Shown: positions 19,179 through 29,590 of the stretch, piece by piece
How the letters are laid out: each line of letters opens with the position of its first letter
Position numbering within the stretch: the stretch's first letter is position 1
Assembly (NCBI GenBank): GCA_019244235.1
Contig: JAFASY010000283.1
Span: 1 to 64,000, forward strand
Direction: 5' to 3'
Length of the DNA: 64,000 bases
Source of the DNA: Chroococcidiopsidaceae cyanobacterium CP_BM_ER_R8_30
Lineage (GTDB): Bacteria > Cyanobacteriota > Cyanobacteriia > Cyanobacteriales > Chroococcidiopsidaceae
The notes under the pieces: model-generated
Seen by the model: only the letters and a program-made list of their open reading frames with translations
What the model was told of the DNA's origin: nothing
Databases searched by the model: none
Program-made: the position numbers and the translations under genes

Positions 19179-19915
19179 GTACAGCAACATTCGATTTTGA
19201 GGCACTGTTCGACAACGACTATCTTTACTTTTACGAACCTAATCTGACAATAGAGCGTACTGAGCGAGAAGTTAACCTAATCTGGCATCTGCTCAATCTC
19301 AAAGCAGGGATGGATGTCTTGGATCTAGCTTGTGGGCATGGGCGTATTGCTAATCAGCTGCAAGCACGTGGTTGCCAGGTAACTGGGCTTGACGCTACAG
19401 ATTTTTTCCTTGCTAAGGCTCGTCATGATGCAGAAGAACAAGGCGTCGCAGTGGAATATGTCAAGGGCGATATGCGATCGCTTCCCTGGGAAGAATACTT
19501 CGACCACATCCTCATCTGGTTTACTGCCTTTGGCTACTTTGAGGATAATGAAAACCGCCAAGTCCTTACTGAAGCTTGTCATGCACTCAAGCCAGGAGGC
19601 AAACTAATCATCGACACAATGAACCTCAATCGCCTCTTAAAGACATTTCTGCCTGCGTCTATTACCGAGCGCAATGACAATCTCATGCTTGACCAAAGCC
19701 ATTATGATGTCCTCAATGGTCGAATCTGCACCGAGCGCACTATCATCCGAGACGGAAAAATTCGACGGATGAAATTCTTTGTCCGCCTCTTCACCTACCC
19801 CGAACTACGTGACTGGCTACTCCAAGCTGGCTTCAGCCAAGTGGAAGGTTACGGCAAAGAAGGTGAGCCATTAGCGCTCGATAGCCGTCGTATGGTTGCG
19901 GTAGCTACAAAGTGA
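19175..19915 (+). CDS. Class I SAM-dependent methyltransferase
   Basis: A 246-residue methyltransferase. Motif I is VLDLACGHGRIANQL, near residues 48-62. An acidic motif II VTGLDATDFFLAKAR and the loop FDHILIWFTAFGYFEDNE follow. It belongs to the Methyltransf_25-like group of small-molecule enzymes. Its ATG overlaps the TGA of the DUF2283 gene, so the two are translationally coupled. The substrate is unknown. The partnership with DUF2283 may be only positional. Confidence 0.75.
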   Translation: MSTATFDFEALFDNDYLYFYEPNLTIERTEREVNLIWHLLNLKAGMDVLDLACGHGRIANQLQARGCQVTGLDATDFFLAKARHDAEEQGVAVEYVKGDMRSLPWEEYFDHILIWFTAFGYFEDNENRQVLTEACHALKPGGKLIIDTMNLNRLLKTFLPASITERNDNLMLDQSHYDVLNGRICTERTIIRDGKIRRMKFFVRLFTYPELRDWLLQAGFSQVEGYGKEGEPLALDSRRMVAVATK

Positions 19916-19963
19916 ATTAGAATTAATTTTGGCAGTCTTCAGCAAAACACACGGTTGTTGGAT

Positions 19964-20512
19964 ATGTCATATCTAGCCAGACAAAAACCACGGCAATTTC
20001 CCGTCCTTGTGTTCTTAGCAATTTTGCTTTGGAGTCTTGCCACAGGGTGGGGGCTGGCCTTAATGGCTAATGCCCAGCCAACAACTAAAGTTTCAATTTC
20101 AGATGCAATTGGTACTGTTGACCCAGTTACCCCGCGCTACAAGTTGGGGGAAGAAACGTATCTAGAAAATTGTGCGTCCTGCCACATTGCCGTACCACCA
20201 GCCGTACTGCCAACGCAAACCTGGCAACATCTATTGCAGGACCCGCAACACTATGGTGTCAGTCTGTCACCTTTGGGTGACCCATCACTCTTGCTGGTGT
20301 GGAATTACTTACGGGCTTACTCCCGTCCCCAAGAACAAGCTGCTGACGAGCAGACGCCGTATAGAGTTAATGACTCTCGCTATTTCAGAGCCCTCCATCC
20401 CAGAGTCAAGCTGCCTCGACCGATCCGGATGAGTAGTTGTGTCAGTTGCCATCCCGGCGCTGCTCAGTACAATTTTCGTCGCCTCACGGCTGAGTGGCAG
20501 AATGCCCCGTAA
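19964..20512 (+). CDS. Dihaem cytochrome c, periplasmic or membrane-anchored
   Basis: About 182 residues from ATG 19964. An N-terminal hydrophobic segment (FPVLVFLAILLWSLATGW) serves as signal or anchor. Two CxxCH haem c sites follow: CASCH after YLEN and CVSCH near the C-terminus (RMSSCVSCHPGAAQYN). The spacing matches the dihaem cytochrome c family found in cyanobacteria. The electron-transfer partner is unknown. An upstream TTG at 19955 is less likely than the ATG. Confidence 0.85.
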   Translation: MSYLARQKPRQFPVLVFLAILLWSLATGWGLALMANAQPTTKVSISDAIGTVDPVTPRYKLGEETYLENCASCHIAVPPAVLPTQTWQHLLQDPQHYGVSLSPLGDPSLLLVWNYLRAYSRPQEQAADEQTPYRVNDSRYFRALHPRVKLPRPIRMSSCVSCHPGAAQYNFRRLTAEWQNAP

Positions 20513-20710
20513 TGGTTGGAACTGGGAGGTTGCTAACTCACCTTGGGGCAAAATGATACTATGGAGATAGTCAAAAAGTCGAAGCGAACAGCGAGAAAAC
20601 TGACTAGAGAAGTTTTGAGTTTGTCCCATTAGCCTCTGTACTCAGTCTTAGGGTAGAAAAAGCTCAAAACTCAACAACAAGTATAAATCCTGAAGTTTCC
20701 CACATCTGCC

Positions 20711-23509
20711 ATGCTGAAAAACTTGCTGGGCGATCCAAACGCTCGTAAGCTGAAAAGATACCAGCCTTATGTTACTGAAATTAACCTGCTGGAAGAAGAG
20801 ATTCAAGCCCTGTCTGATGAGGCGCTAACTGGTAAGACAGCAGAGCTGAAACAGCGACTGGAAGGCGGCGCGTCACTCGACGATGTGCTGCCAGAAGCTT
20901 TTGCTGTAGTACGAGAAGCTGGACGGCGGGTGTTGGGGCTGCGACACTTCGATGTCCAACTCTTAGGCGGTATCGTCCTACATCAAGGTCAAATCGCCGA
21001 GATGAAAACTGGCGAGGGGAAAACCCTAGTTGCCACACTCCCCGCTTACTTAAACGCACTCACGGGCAAAGGAGTGCAGATTGTAACAGTTAACGACTAC
21101 CTGGCGCGACGGGATGCAGAGTGGATGGGACAGATCCATCGCTTTTTAGGTTTATCTGTGGGGCTAATCCAGCAGGGAATGGGACCAGCTGAACGTAAGA
21201 AAAACTATGACTGTGACATCACCTACGTCACGAATAGCGAAATTGGCTTCGACTATTTGCGCGACAACATGGCAACCTCGATGTCAGAAGTCGTGCAACG
21301 CCCGTTCAACTACTGCATTATTGATGAAGTAGACTCGATTTTAATTGATGAGGCTCGGACACCTCTGATCATTTCTGGGCAGGTGGAACGACCAACTGAA
21401 AAGTACATGCAAGCAGCCCAAGTGGCAACAGCGCTAAAACCTGAAGAGCATTACGAAGTTGACGAAAAGGCTCGTAACGTGCTGTTGACTGATGAAGGGT
21501 TTGCTGAAGCCGAACAACTTCTGCATGTAGAAGATTTATACGACCCCAATGATCCTTGGGCACATTACGTTTTCAATGCGATTAAAGCCAAAGAACTATT
21601 TCTCAAAGACGTAAACTACATCGTCCGCAACGACGAAGTGGTAATTGTAGATGAGTTCACGGGACGGGTGTTGCCTGGCAGGCGTTGGAGCGATGGACTG
21701 CACCAAGCTATTGAAGCGAAAGAACGGGTAGAGATTCAACCAGAAACTCAAACCCTAGCAACAATTACTTATCAAAATTTGTTTCTGCTGTATCCCAAGT
21801 TGGCTGGGATGACTGGAACAGCCAAGACAGAAGAGGTAGAGTTTGAAAAAATCTACAAACTGGAAGTGGCGGTCATTCCTACCAACCGAGTCAGAAAACG
21901 CCAGGATATGTCTGACATGGTGTTTAAAACTGAGGAGGGGAAATGGCGGGCAGTTGCAGATGAATGCGCCGAGATGCATGCAGCTGGACGACCAATACTG
22001 GTAGGAACGACCAGCGTTGAAAAGTCAGAATATCTCAGTGAACTCCTTAAAGCGCGAGAGGTGCCTTTCAATCTGCTGAATGCCAGACCAGAGAATGTGG
22101 AGCGGGAGTCAGAAATTGTTGCTCAGGCAGGACGCAAAGGGGCACTGACAATAGCAACGAACATGGCAGGTCGAGGAACAGATATTATTCTGGGTGGTAA
22201 TGCCGAATATATGGCGCGGTTAAAGCTACGGGAATACTTCATGCCCAAGATTGTGCAACCAGAAGATGATGACTCCTTTGGCGCTTTCCGGGCTGCGGGC
22301 TTACCGCCTAGCAGTAGTAACAGTGGGGTAGGCTTTGCACCAAGTAAAAAGGTGAAATCTTGGAAGGCATCGCCGCAGATTTTCCCTGTTCAACCCTCCA
22401 AAGAGGCAGAGCAGTTGCTAAAACAAGCTGTAGAATTTGCTGTGAGGGAATATGGGGAGCGGAGCTTGCCAGAATTAGCGGCAGAAGACCGGGTGGCGGT
22501 AGCAGCAGAAAAAGCCCCAACAGATGACCTCGTGATTCAAAAACTACGGGCAGCTTACAACAAGCTTAAGCAGGAATACGAGCAATTCACGAATCAGGAA
22601 CACGATGAGGTTGTGTCTCTCGGAGGTCTGCATGTAATTGGTACAGAACGTCACGAATCACGCAGGATTGATAACCAGTTACGGGGTCGTGCTGGAAGGC
22701 AGGGTGACCCTGGCTCGACAAGATTCTTCTTGAGCTTACAAGACAATCTGTTACGGATTTTTGGTGGCGATCGCGTTGCGGGTTTAATGAATGCCTTCCA
22801 AGTTGAGGAAGACATGCCGATTGAGTCACGCATGCTAACTCGTAGTTTGGAAGGGGCTCAGAAGAAGGTTGAAACTTACTACTACGACATCCGCAAGCAG
22901 GTGTTTGAGTACGACGAGGTGATGAATAATCAGCGTCGCGCAATCTACGCCGAGCGGCGGCGGGTACTTGAAGGTCGAGACCTCAAAGAGCAGGTTCTCA
23001 AGTACGCCGAAAAAACGATGGATGAGATTGTGGAGTACTACATCAACCTAGAACTGCCCTCGGAAGAGTGGGAGTTGAGCACGATGGTCGATAAGGTGAA
23101 AGAGTTTGTCTATCTCCTTTCTGACCTAGAGCCAAGTCAACTAGAAGACTTGTCAATGGGCGAGATCAAGACTTTCCTGCACGAGCAGGTGCGAATTGCC
23201 TACGATATGAAAGAAGCCCAGATCGAGCAAATCCAGTCCGGCTTAATGCGACAGGCTGAGAGCTTCTTTATTTTGCAGCAGATTGACACTCTCTGGCGAG
23301 AGCATCTGCAACAGATGGATGCCCTACGCGAATCGGTAGGATTACGGGGCTATGGACAACAGGACCCATTAATTGAGTACAAGAGTGAGGGTTACGAACT
23401 CTTCCTGGACATGATGATCAACATCCGACGTAATGTGGTTTACTCCTTGTTCCAATTTCAACCCCAAATTGAACCACCACCAGTACAGGCACAATCGGAG
23501 TTAGTTTAA
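20711..23509 (+). CDS. secA: Preprotein translocase ATPase SecA
   Basis: The motor of the Sec pathway, 932 residues. The N-terminus is [17 protein letters not shown]. The ATP site is [17 protein letters not shown], the DEAD-like motif [22 protein letters not shown], and the second helicase half includes [14 protein letters not shown] and [12 protein letters not shown]. As is usual in cyanobacteria, an insertion of roughly 100 residues (about 510-610) lies after the TDIILGG motif, and the C-terminal zinc-binding tail is absent. Confidence 0.97.
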   Translation: MLKNLLGDPNARKLKRYQPYVTEINLLEEEIQALSDEALTGKTAELKQRLEGGASLDDVLPEAFAVVREAGRRVLGLRHFDVQLLGGIVLHQGQIAEMKTGEGKTLVATLPAYLNALTGKGVQIVTVNDYLARRDAEWMGQIHRFLGLSVGLIQQGMGPAERKKNYDCDITYVTNSEIGFDYLRDNMATSMSEVVQRPFNYCIIDEVDSILIDEARTPLIISGQVERPTEKYMQAAQVATALKPEEHYEVDEKARNVLLTDEGFAEAEQLLHVEDLYDPNDPWAHYVFNAIKAKELFLKDVNYIVRNDEVVIVDEFTGRVLPGRRWSDGLHQAIEAKERVEIQPETQTLATITYQNLFLLYPKLAGMTGTAKTEEVEFEKIYKLEVAVIPTNRVRKRQDMSDMVFKTEEGKWRAVADECAEMHAAGRPILVGTTSVEKSEYLSELLKAREVPFNLLNARPENVERESEIVAQAGRKGALTIATNMAGRGTDIILGGNAEYMARLKLREYFMPKIVQPEDDDSFGAFRAAGLPPSSSNSGVGFAPSKKVKSWKASPQIFPVQPSKEAEQLLKQAVEFAVREYGERSLPELAAEDRVAVAAEKAPTDDLVIQKLRAAYNKLKQEYEQFTNQEHDEVVSLGGLHVIGTERHESRRIDNQLRGRAGRQGDPGSTRFFLSLQDNLLRIFGGDRVAGLMNAFQVEEDMPIESRMLTRSLEGAQKKVETYYYDIRKQVFEYDEVMNNQRRAIYAERRRVLEGRDLKEQVLKYAEKTMDEIVEYYINLELPSEEWELSTMVDKVKEFVYLLSDLEPSQLEDLSMGEIKTFLHEQVRIAYDMKEAQIEQIQSGLMRQAESFFILQQIDTLWREHLQQMDALRESVGLRGYGQQDPLIEYKSEGYELFLDMMINIRRNVVYSLFQFQPQIEPPPVQAQSELV

Positions 23510-23518
23510 AGCCGTCAG

Positions 23519-24682
23519 TTGGATATTTATCAGCTAGGAATCCGACCTTTGTTATTTGCGGGGCTGAAAACAGACCCAGAATGGTTGCATCAGCAAACAA
23601 TTCGGGCGCTAAGCTGGGTTAGCCATCACAGCGATCACCCACCCGCAAACCAAGTACAGAGTGTCTTACAAAATTCTTTGTGCTTGAACAATGACCGATT
23701 AAAGCAAATGTTGTGGGGTAACTGTTTCCCCAATCCTGTCGGTTTAGCGGCTGGATTCGATAAGGATGGCGTTGCTGCTAGCATTTGGTCAAGTCTCGGT
23801 TTTGGCTTTGCTGAACTAGGTACAGTAACTTGGCAAGCACAGCCAGGAAATCCCCGCCCTCGCTTGTTTCGTCTGCCACAAGATAAAGCCGCTCTCAATC
23901 GGATGGGCTTTAACAATGATGGGGCGGCGACAATGGCACAAAGATTGGCAGCTCAGGCTAAAAAAGCACAACAAATTCCAATTGGAATCAACCTCGGCAA
24001 ATCTAAGGTGACACCATTGGAAGAGGCAGCTGAGGATTATCTTGCCAGCTTTCGCCTGTTAAAAGATTGGGGAGACTACTTTGTGGTCAATGTCTCCTCG
24101 CCCAACACACCAGGATTAAGATCGCTGCAAACGGCAACTTCATTGAGTCAGATTTTAGACAGGTTACAACAGGAAAACCAAAGGGAGAAGCCAATTCTCG
24201 TCAAGATTGCTCCAGACTTGGAATGGGAGGAGATCGCAAACATCCTTCAATTAGCAAAAGCACACCGAATCGCTGGGATTGTTGCAACCAATACCACAAT
24301 CAGTCGTCAAGGACTAAAAACTCAAACGATTCCAGCTGCTAGGATTGCAGGCAGGCACATCCCCCCGCTAAATATTTATAAGGAAGCTGGTGGAATTAGC
24401 GGTGCTCCATTGCGCGATCGCTCTACTGAGGTGATCCGTTTTATCTGGCAACAAACTCAAGGTCAGTTGCCGATTATTGGCGTAGGTGGCATTTTCACAA
24501 GCGAAGATGCCTGGGAGAAGATTGCTGCTGGTGCTAGCCTAGTTCAGGTTTATACAGGCTGGATTTACGAAGGTCCGTGGATGGTGCGTCGCATCCTTCA
24601 AGGGTTGCTGCAAAAGTTGGAGCAGCAGGGTAAGAATTCTATTTCAGAAGCTATTGGTTTAGCAGCGGCACAAAGTCCTTAG
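23519..24682 (+). CDS. pyrD: Quinone-dependent dihydroorotate dehydrogenase (class 2)
   Basis: A 387-residue class 2 DHODH, which oxidises dihydroorotate at the membrane and passes electrons to quinone. The N-terminal helix [20 protein letters not shown] is the membrane-binding region of class 2. FMN-binding and active-site segments include [26 protein letters not shown] and [15 protein letters not shown]. The start is TTG at 23519, which supplies the Met of the family N-terminus. It lies 9 bases after secA, so the two probably share a transcript. Confidence 0.93.
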   Translation: MDIYQLGIRPLLFAGLKTDPEWLHQQTIRALSWVSHHSDHPPANQVQSVLQNSLCLNNDRLKQMLWGNCFPNPVGLAAGFDKDGVAASIWSSLGFGFAELGTVTWQAQPGNPRPRLFRLPQDKAALNRMGFNNDGAATMAQRLAAQAKKAQQIPIGINLGKSKVTPLEEAAEDYLASFRLLKDWGDYFVVNVSSPNTPGLRSLQTATSLSQILDRLQQENQREKPILVKIAPDLEWEEIANILQLAKAHRIAGIVATNTTISRQGLKTQTIPAARIAGRHIPPLNIYKEAGGISGAPLRDRSTEVIRFIWQQTQGQLPIIGVGGIFTSEDAWEKIAAGASLVQVYTGWIYEGPWMVRRILQGLLQKLEQQGKNSISEAIGLAAAQSP

Positions 24683-25481
24683 TAGCTGGTGAGTATTTCC
24701 ACGCTATGCCTTCCGGATCTCTGCTCCGGCTCCACTCAGGGAAGTCGGGATCGGCACGCCGTTTATATACGGTGCTGGAATGAACGTCAAGCCGCTTGGC
24801 AAGTTCAGCTTGGATGAGAGAGTCCGAAGGCGTTTGTTTAGATTCAGTTTGAATGAGAGAGTCCGAAGGCATCTGTACCTGTTGTAGTACTTGGGTTCCC
24901 TCTGCTCTCTCTTGGACATTATCAGTCATCGCTGTACTTTGAGCTTGCGCTCTTGAGTCGCCGGAGCCAGATCCGGCGAGCCCTTGAGCTTGCTCAAGGG
25001 AGTCACTAGAGCTACCCCCGGCGAACCGTTGAGCTGGTGAGAGCGAAACTGAAGAGCTATGTGTGACGGAATCTTGAGGTTCGCTATCGTCAAATATGGT
25101 ACCTAAAGTGCTAGCGGTTATAAAGTAATACATTGTGCCCCGATCTTCATGCTCTTGACGCTGGGCACCAAATTCTTCAGCTTTACTATCTAGATATCTT
25201 TTAGCTGTCTCTGCTGAGAAGTTAGCCTTGAGTGCCAAGTCTAAGGGAGTAATGCAACCTCGGTTAGCCTGAATCAACTGATGAAATATGGGGTTGACCT
25301 GCTGGCTCCATTTTTGCCATTGATAGCGTTGCCAAACATTGAAGCTAATACTGAACACAACTAATGCCAGTAGCAATGGCCAAGTTGTGAATAGGAAGAC
25401 GATCGTAACTGCAATTGGCAAAATGAGAATGAGGAAACCACCAGCGTTATTACCTATTGGTTTTTCTGTCATGACTGTCAT
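24651..25481 (-). CDS. Membrane protein with C-terminal HTH and repeat-derived linker
   Basis: A 276-residue protein not recognised as a named family. Two adjoining membrane helices lie at about 14-48. A helical, winged-helix-like region follows ([20 protein letters not shown], about 62-120). The linker (about 135-225) contains two 15-residue units read from a dispersed DNA repeat, [15 protein letters not shown] and [15 protein letters not shown]. It also has a doubled PSDSLIQ. The end has an HTH-like segment, [20 protein letters not shown]. Its 3' end overlaps convergent pyrD by 32 bases. It could be a membrane-tethered DNA-binding regulator (inference). Confidence 0.6.
   Translation of the reverse strand: MTVMTEKPIGNNAGGFLILILPIAVTIVFLFTTWPLLLALVVFSISFNVWQRYQWQKWSQQVNPIFHQLIQANRGCITPLDLALKANFSAETAKRYLDSKAEEFGAQRQEHEDRGTMYYFITASTLGTIFDDSEPQDSVTHSSSVSLSPAQRFAGGSSSDSLEQAQGLAGSGSGDSRAQAQSTAMTDNVQERAEGTQVLQQVQMPSDSLIQTESKQTPSDSLIQAELAKRLDVHSSTVYKRRADPDFPEWSRSRDPEGIAWKYSPATKDFVPLLNQ
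24939..25033 (-). repeat. TTGAG-bounded palindromic repeat, copies B1 and B2 in tandem (45-nt type)
   Basis: Two head-to-tail units share the middle TTGAG. B1 is 24939-24988, with a CGCCGGA / TCCGGCG stem. B2 is 24984-25033, beginning TTGAGCTTGCTCAAGGGAGT. The period is 45 bases, a multiple of three, and both units are read in frame by the host gene. B2 is more diverged in its second stem. Confidence 0.8.
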
Positions 25482-25685
25482 GGCAAATTTTTAAATTGCT
25501 GGCAAAAGAACAATCTTATCTTGGCAAAAATTGGGGCAATTGCTTGCTTTGTTGCAAAAAATTGTGATAAAGTTTTGCCTTACTAGGCAAGCAGAGGATG
25601 GAGGGATAGTCTTTTTGACACACAAGATATGCTTCACCTCAGTCGCAGTTAACAGGATTTCGACCGCTGTGTGCATGTTCTAACG

Positions 25686-26171
25686 TTACCTTACCCTTGA
25701 ACTGAAGCAGTTTTCGCTTGTGATCTCCTGCCATTTCTTTGCAGGGGTATATCGATTGATATCATCTGTGTCAATTGTTGCAACGACAACATAATCCCCA
25801 TATTGGGAAGCAAGCGTAATTGCTTGAGATGCAAGAATAACGTCAATATCAATTTTCTCATCATGAGCAGTTTTTTGCCCTGTCTGTCTTGCCCATGCCC
25901 ATAGTTGAGATGCCTTCAACATGATCTCAGTCGAAAGCGGATAGTAGGCAATTCCCATTTTGCCAACCAAGTCGAGAGATTGAACACTTGCAAGCTTCTT
26001 GCCGAAAACCAGTTTCCTACGCAGTTCGTAGTCGATAATCTCTGGCACGGCTACTACAATGTTGTTACGGACTAACTGTTTGACCCAACGCTGGCAAGCA
26101 AGGGGTTCTTCCTTAGCTGCTGGATTTGTAATCAGAGAAAGTGGATAAGAATCGAGAAGAACAAACGGCAT
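25686..26171 (-). CDS. PIN-domain protein, VapC-like
   Basis: About 161 residues from MPFVLLDSYPLS. PIN-type acidic residues are visible in the first strand (LLDSYP), in PEIIDYELRRKL, and near the C-terminus (DEKIDIDVILASQAI, then VVATIDTDDINRY). This is the fold of VapC-type RNases. The normal antitoxin partner is not obvious; the gene just upstream encodes an unrelated 221-residue protein. A start at 26195 would overlap that gene by 10 bases. Toxin activity is inferred. Confidence 0.65.
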   Translation of the reverse strand: MPFVLLDSYPLSLITNPAAKEEPLACQRWVKQLVRNNIVVAVPEIIDYELRRKLVFGKKLASVQSLDLVGKMGIAYYPLSTEIMLKASQLWAWARQTGQKTAHDEKIDIDVILASQAITLASQYGDYVVVATIDTDDINRYTPAKKWQEITSENCFSSRVR

Positions 26172-26185
26172 TTTGAAGGTTGCAT

Positions 26186-26851
26186 TTACTTCCAACCGAA
26201 TTCTTGCTTCAGATACTCGAAAGTTTCAGACTGCTCCTGCTTTTCCTCTTCGGTCAAGGGTTCTAACTGATCTAACCGATGAATCTGCTGTTTACTTTTC
26301 TCAAGAATCTGCTCTAGCGGTTGCGTCCCAAGAACTAATTGCCACGTTCCGGTAGACAATTGTTCTGCCTCAACGTCACTATTCCGAGCAATTGCCTCAA
26401 AGATAATGTGAGCAAACTTATCTAAGAGTTGGTCTCGTCGAGCACTTTGCCAAAAGAAATTATAAGCTACCATCACGGAGTCATAGGTTAGCCCAACTCG
26501 ATCTAGAAGCGTATAATTTGTGGGTTCTCGCTCAGACAATATCAAAGCCATCTGCCTATACTGCTCACGTTCCTCAGGAAGTAGATTGGTCCAATTTTGT
26601 GCCGCTTCTTCAGCTTGCAGTACCATCCCCTCGTAAAGTGCCAGTTCTAATCGTGCCAGGATGGGAGCTTCCCGCAAGATGGGTTGAAAATTCCGCTCCT
26701 CAAAGTAGGTGTACCACTCTAAGTAAGTTCTGCCTCGAAATCGAGCCATAACCGTGCTGAGGGTCTTAGTCGCACGCTCCAAACCTCGATTGAGAAAGTC
26801 TCGGATTTGAGCTTCGGGAAAAACTTCTTGAACTAAGGCGATCTCACTCAT
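26186..26851 (-). CDS. Hypothetical protein upstream of PIN gene
   Basis: A 221-residue, mostly helical, soluble and acidic protein. I do not recognise a domain. A conserved-looking core is RFRGRTYLEWYTYFEERNFQ (37-56). The C-terminus is rich in Gln, Leu and Glu (KSKQQIHRLDQLEPLTEEEK). It precedes the PIN gene with overlap or a very short gap, so the two are co-transcribed and may form a functional pair. It is larger than typical VapB antitoxins. Confidence 0.6.
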   Translation of the reverse strand: MSEIALVQEVFPEAQIRDFLNRGLERATKTLSTVMARFRGRTYLEWYTYFEERNFQPILREAPILARLELALYEGMVLQAEEAAQNWTNLLPEEREQYRQMALILSEREPTNYTLLDRVGLTYDSVMVAYNFFWQSARRDQLLDKFAHIIFEAIARNSDVEAEQLSTGTWQLVLGTQPLEQILEKSKQQIHRLDQLEPLTEEEKQEQSETFEYLKQEFGWK

Positions 26852-26934
26852 ACGTCGCCTACCTTCGAAATGGTTGCGCTTCTATTATCATCGCACAATT
26901 CTCCATTGAGCTGCTCTGAGAGTGTGTATAACCG

Positions 26935-27903
26935 CTACTGCAACATTGCTAGCAGCGTACATTCCCAAACCAGTCGTGGTTGGGCAAAGCAAAGCAGAGA
27001 CTTGCGGGCTTGCTCAAGCTGTTGTAAGGGAAAGCGCTGAATTTGCCCAAGTGAAACTTGCTGCCAGTAATGGTGCTGTAGATAATCTACTAGCCAGAGC
27101 TGAGCTGCTGTATCTAGAGTTTTATCAATTTGACGAGCGGTTTCTAGCACATCCTTGAGGGATTTGGGCGGGAAAACTATCGCTTGGAGTAAGTCAGGAG
27201 GAATGACTTGGAGCTGCTGCCAGGAGGCGATCGCTGCTCCTGGACTACCTTGAGCAAGCGCCAGGACTGACGGGTGATGCAAAATTTCTGCATGCTCAGT
27301 CTGCTGCAATATCTGAGTCATCCCCTCTAAATCTAGACGGTGGAAGGGAATGCGCTGACACCTAGATACCAGCGTTGGTAACAAGGATTCTGGGGATGGT
27401 GCAATCAATACAATCGTTGCCAGTCCTGGTTCTTCTAACGTTTTTAGTAAAGCATTTGCTGCAGCTTCTGCCATAGCTTCAGCTTGCTCAATGACAACCA
27501 CACTCCTCGGTGCTTCTAATGGCAGGCGGGAGAGAAACTGGGCAATTTCTCGCACCTGCTCTAGCCGAATAAGAGGTGGTGCCTTGCGCTTTAACCCAGC
27601 CGCAGCTGCTTCGGCAGAAGAAAGTCTTTGCCCTTGGTGGAGATAAGTAGGTTCTATCCACAGCAAGTCTGGATGATTGCCTAACTGCAAGCGGTGTTGT
27701 ATCTGTTGCTGCCGCTCTGTTGGCAAAAGAGCACAAAATATCTGTGCCACGAAGCACCTAGCTGCTAGACTGCGCCCTACCCCATCTGGACCAGCAAACA
27801 GATAGGCAGGAGCAATCCGATTCTTAACAATTGCTTGAGTCAGTAGCTCAACCGCTTGGTTTTGCCCTAAAAGGGATACAAAAAAATTGCTCAACTCTCC
27901 CAT
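26935..27903 (-). CDS. holB: DNA polymerase III delta' subunit
   Basis: A 322-residue clamp-loader subunit. The fold is AAA+-like (LLGQNQAVELLTQAI at the start, AYLFAGPDGVGRSLAARCF in place of Walker A). Arg replaces the P-loop Lys, consistent with the non-hydrolysing role of delta'. The arginine-finger segment LVSRCQRIPF is present. The zinc-binding Cys cluster found in many AAA clamp loaders is not evident. Its start overlaps the end of tmk by 13 bases, the common tmk-holB arrangement. Confidence 0.9.
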   Translation of the reverse strand: MGELSNFFVSLLGQNQAVELLTQAIVKNRIAPAYLFAGPDGVGRSLAARCFVAQIFCALLPTERQQQIQHRLQLGNHPDLLWIEPTYLHQGQRLSSAEAAAAGLKRKAPPLIRLEQVREIAQFLSRLPLEAPRSVVVIEQAEAMAEAAANALLKTLEEPGLATIVLIAPSPESLLPTLVSRCQRIPFHRLDLEGMTQILQQTEHAEILHHPSVLALAQGSPGAAIASWQQLQVIPPDLLQAIVFPPKSLKDVLETARQIDKTLDTAAQLWLVDYLQHHYWQQVSLGQIQRFPLQQLEQARKSLLCFAQPRLVWECTLLAMLQ

Positions 27904-28550
27904 CCCTCATACCACTGGGGCAATCGTTGCCACAAAATTGCCTGAATCTGCTCTTGTACAGCAACTTCATCCAAGCTAGCATTGACTCGTACTATTCTTT
28001 GTGGGTGAGCTTTAGCTAACTCTCCATAACCCAGCTGGACTCGTTGATGAAATGTTAGTTCTGCCTGTTCAATCCGATCAAAGAAGCTTCTGCCCTTTGC
28101 CCGTGCTAGCCCTTGCGCAACATCAACATCCAACCACAGCGTCAAATCGCTTTCTAGCCCACTTGTAGCAATCTGGTTGAGCTGCTCAATTAAACCGAGG
28201 CTCAAACCTCGACCGTAGCCTTGATAGGCAATAGTCGAATCGGTGTAGCGATCGCATAAAACTAGCGCTGAATCAGCTAAGTGTGGCTTTAACACCTCTT
28301 CAACATGCTGTGCCCGGTCGGCAGCATATAGCAACAGCTCAGCCAGATCCTGCATTGGTTTTCCTTCTGTTTGCAGCAGCAATTGCCGCAGTTTCAATCC
28401 TAACTCAGTACCTCCTGGTTCACGAGTGACGACAACTTTTGACAAGGGACAAGAGGTAGGGAGACTTTGAAGCCATTGCCAAGACCGCTGTAGTTGAGTA
28501 GTTTTGCCGCAGCCTTCTACTCCCTCAAACACAATCAGTTTACCTCCCAT
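27891..28550 (-). CDS. tmk: Thymidylate kinase
   Basis: A 219-residue dTMP kinase. The P-loop is FEGVEGCGKTTQLQRSW at residues 8-24. VTREPGGTELG carries the DRx-like substrate loop, and LCDRYTDSTIAYQGYGRGL follows. The lid region AKGRSFFDRIEQ is present. It converts dTMP to dTDP for DNA synthesis and is followed directly by holB with overlap. Confidence 0.95.
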   Translation of the reverse strand: MGGKLIVFEGVEGCGKTTQLQRSWQWLQSLPTSCPLSKVVVTREPGGTELGLKLRQLLLQTEGKPMQDLAELLLYAADRAQHVEEVLKPHLADSALVLCDRYTDSTIAYQGYGRGLSLGLIEQLNQIATSGLESDLTLWLDVDVAQGLARAKGRSFFDRIEQAELTFHQRVQLGYGELAKAHPQRIVRVNASLDEVAVQEQIQAILWQRLPQWYEGWES

Positions 28551-28642
28551 CTCTTTCTCCTTAATAGATGATTGCGATCATGACTCGTAGTTGTTGGTTC
28601 GGTATCATAGGATCGACCGTCGTTCCCAGGCGAGGATCTATT

Positions 28643-29038
28643 ATGGCTCGCTATCTTTGTTCGTTTACAGTTGTTGTTCCTTTTGACGAAGTCAACGCAG
28701 CTCCTGCCGTGCCACGGCGGTTCGAGTTCGTTGACTATCTTCGGCAGTTGCTCACAGAAGTTCTACAAGCCTGTAGCCTTGATATTATTTATGACACGGG
28801 CGACTACGTGATGGCGCGTGAGATCCCTGGTGAAGTCCCCTTTACAAAGTTGGTAACAGTAGAAGTTTTGATTGACAAGATTTCAGCCACTGACACAGAA
28901 GCGCGGATGAACTTTGTGATCAAAAACGAGGAATTGCCGCTCCAAGTTAACAACCACTGTCACCAAATGTTTAATCTGGTTTATCAGGCGATCACTAATA
29001 ACCATAACTGGCAATTGGTTGAAAGTGTTGCCGGGTAG
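28643..29038 (+). CDS. Hypothetical protein, conserved-looking
   Basis: 131 residues from MARYLCSFTVVVPFDEVNAA. The upstream start at 28568 adds 25 residues of doubtful value. It is an alpha/beta soluble protein with a Y-D-TGDYVMAREIPGEV segment and VEVLIDKISATDTEARMNFV. I do not recognise a family. It stands alone, divergent from tmk and convergent with the FHA gene, with a bidirectional hairpin after it. Confidence 0.55.
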   Translation: MARYLCSFTVVVPFDEVNAAPAVPRRFEFVDYLRQLLTEVLQACSLDIIYDTGDYVMAREIPGEVPFTKLVTVEVLIDKISATDTEARMNFVIKNEELPLQVNNHCHQMFNLVYQAITNNHNWQLVESVAG

Positions 29039-29042
29039 GCTT

Positions 29043-29063
29043 TTATGGCATTAGCTGCCATAA
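29043..29063. terminator. Hairpin between convergent genes
   Basis: TTATGGCA-TTAGC-TGCCATAA is a perfect 8-bp stem with a 5-base loop, followed on the plus strand by GCTTTTA and on the minus strand by AAAA complement. It lies exactly between the stop codons of the hypothetical protein (29038) and the FHA protein (29068), so it may terminate both. Confidence 0.6.
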
Positions 29064-29067
29064 GCTT

Positions 29068-29481
29068 TTAGTCTTCAGTAACTGGCAGCATATTCGGACT
29101 GATCAATGTGACATCCCATTCGTCCTGCGGTCCTGTTGTCAATGTCTCTCGCCCCAAAAGATAATAGATAGCACGCACTTGAGGTCCAAACACAATCTCA
29201 TCCTCATTTTCTAAGTTGTGAGTTGAGACTTTGCGACCGTTGATTAGCATCCCGTTAGCACTAGGTTTGCCGCTTGAGTCACCATCGTTAATCTGGTAGT
29301 ATGTGCTACCGTCAGACCTCGACATCTGGATGAGTGTTGCATGACGGCGTGAGACAAACTGTGAAAACAGTCGGATATCGGCATGGCTATCTCTGCCAAT
29401 AGTATAGACAGGACCGTCCAAGGGAAATTCCTTACGCCCCTGATCGTCTTGAATGATTAATAAGTGACTTTGTGAAGACAT
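29068..29481 (-). CDS. FHA-domain protein
   Basis: A 137-residue protein consisting of one forkhead-associated domain. It binds phosphothreonine peptides through IGRDSHADIRL, FVSRRHATLIQM and the SANGMLINGRKV loop. It may read out Ser/Thr kinase signalling, but no kinase is nearby. Its membership is clear; its partner is not. Confidence 0.88.
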   Translation of the reverse strand: MSSQSHLLIIQDDQGRKEFPLDGPVYTIGRDSHADIRLFSQFVSRRHATLIQMSRSDGSTYYQINDGDSSGKPSANGMLINGRKVSTHNLENEDEIVFGPQVRAIYYLLGRETLTTGPQDEWDVTLISPNMLPVTED

Positions 29482-29590
29482 TGAATAATCGACTGTAAAG
29501 CTAGTTTACTATTCTGCCAAAACTATCCTACATTTCGACTTTAGAGGTGACGTATCAAGATAAGTTTACTCTTCATTGGCTCGAAACATT

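Noticed and set aside
22587-22943. 118-residue minus-strand ORF inside secA
   Set aside because: Shadow frame within conserved SecA motifs.
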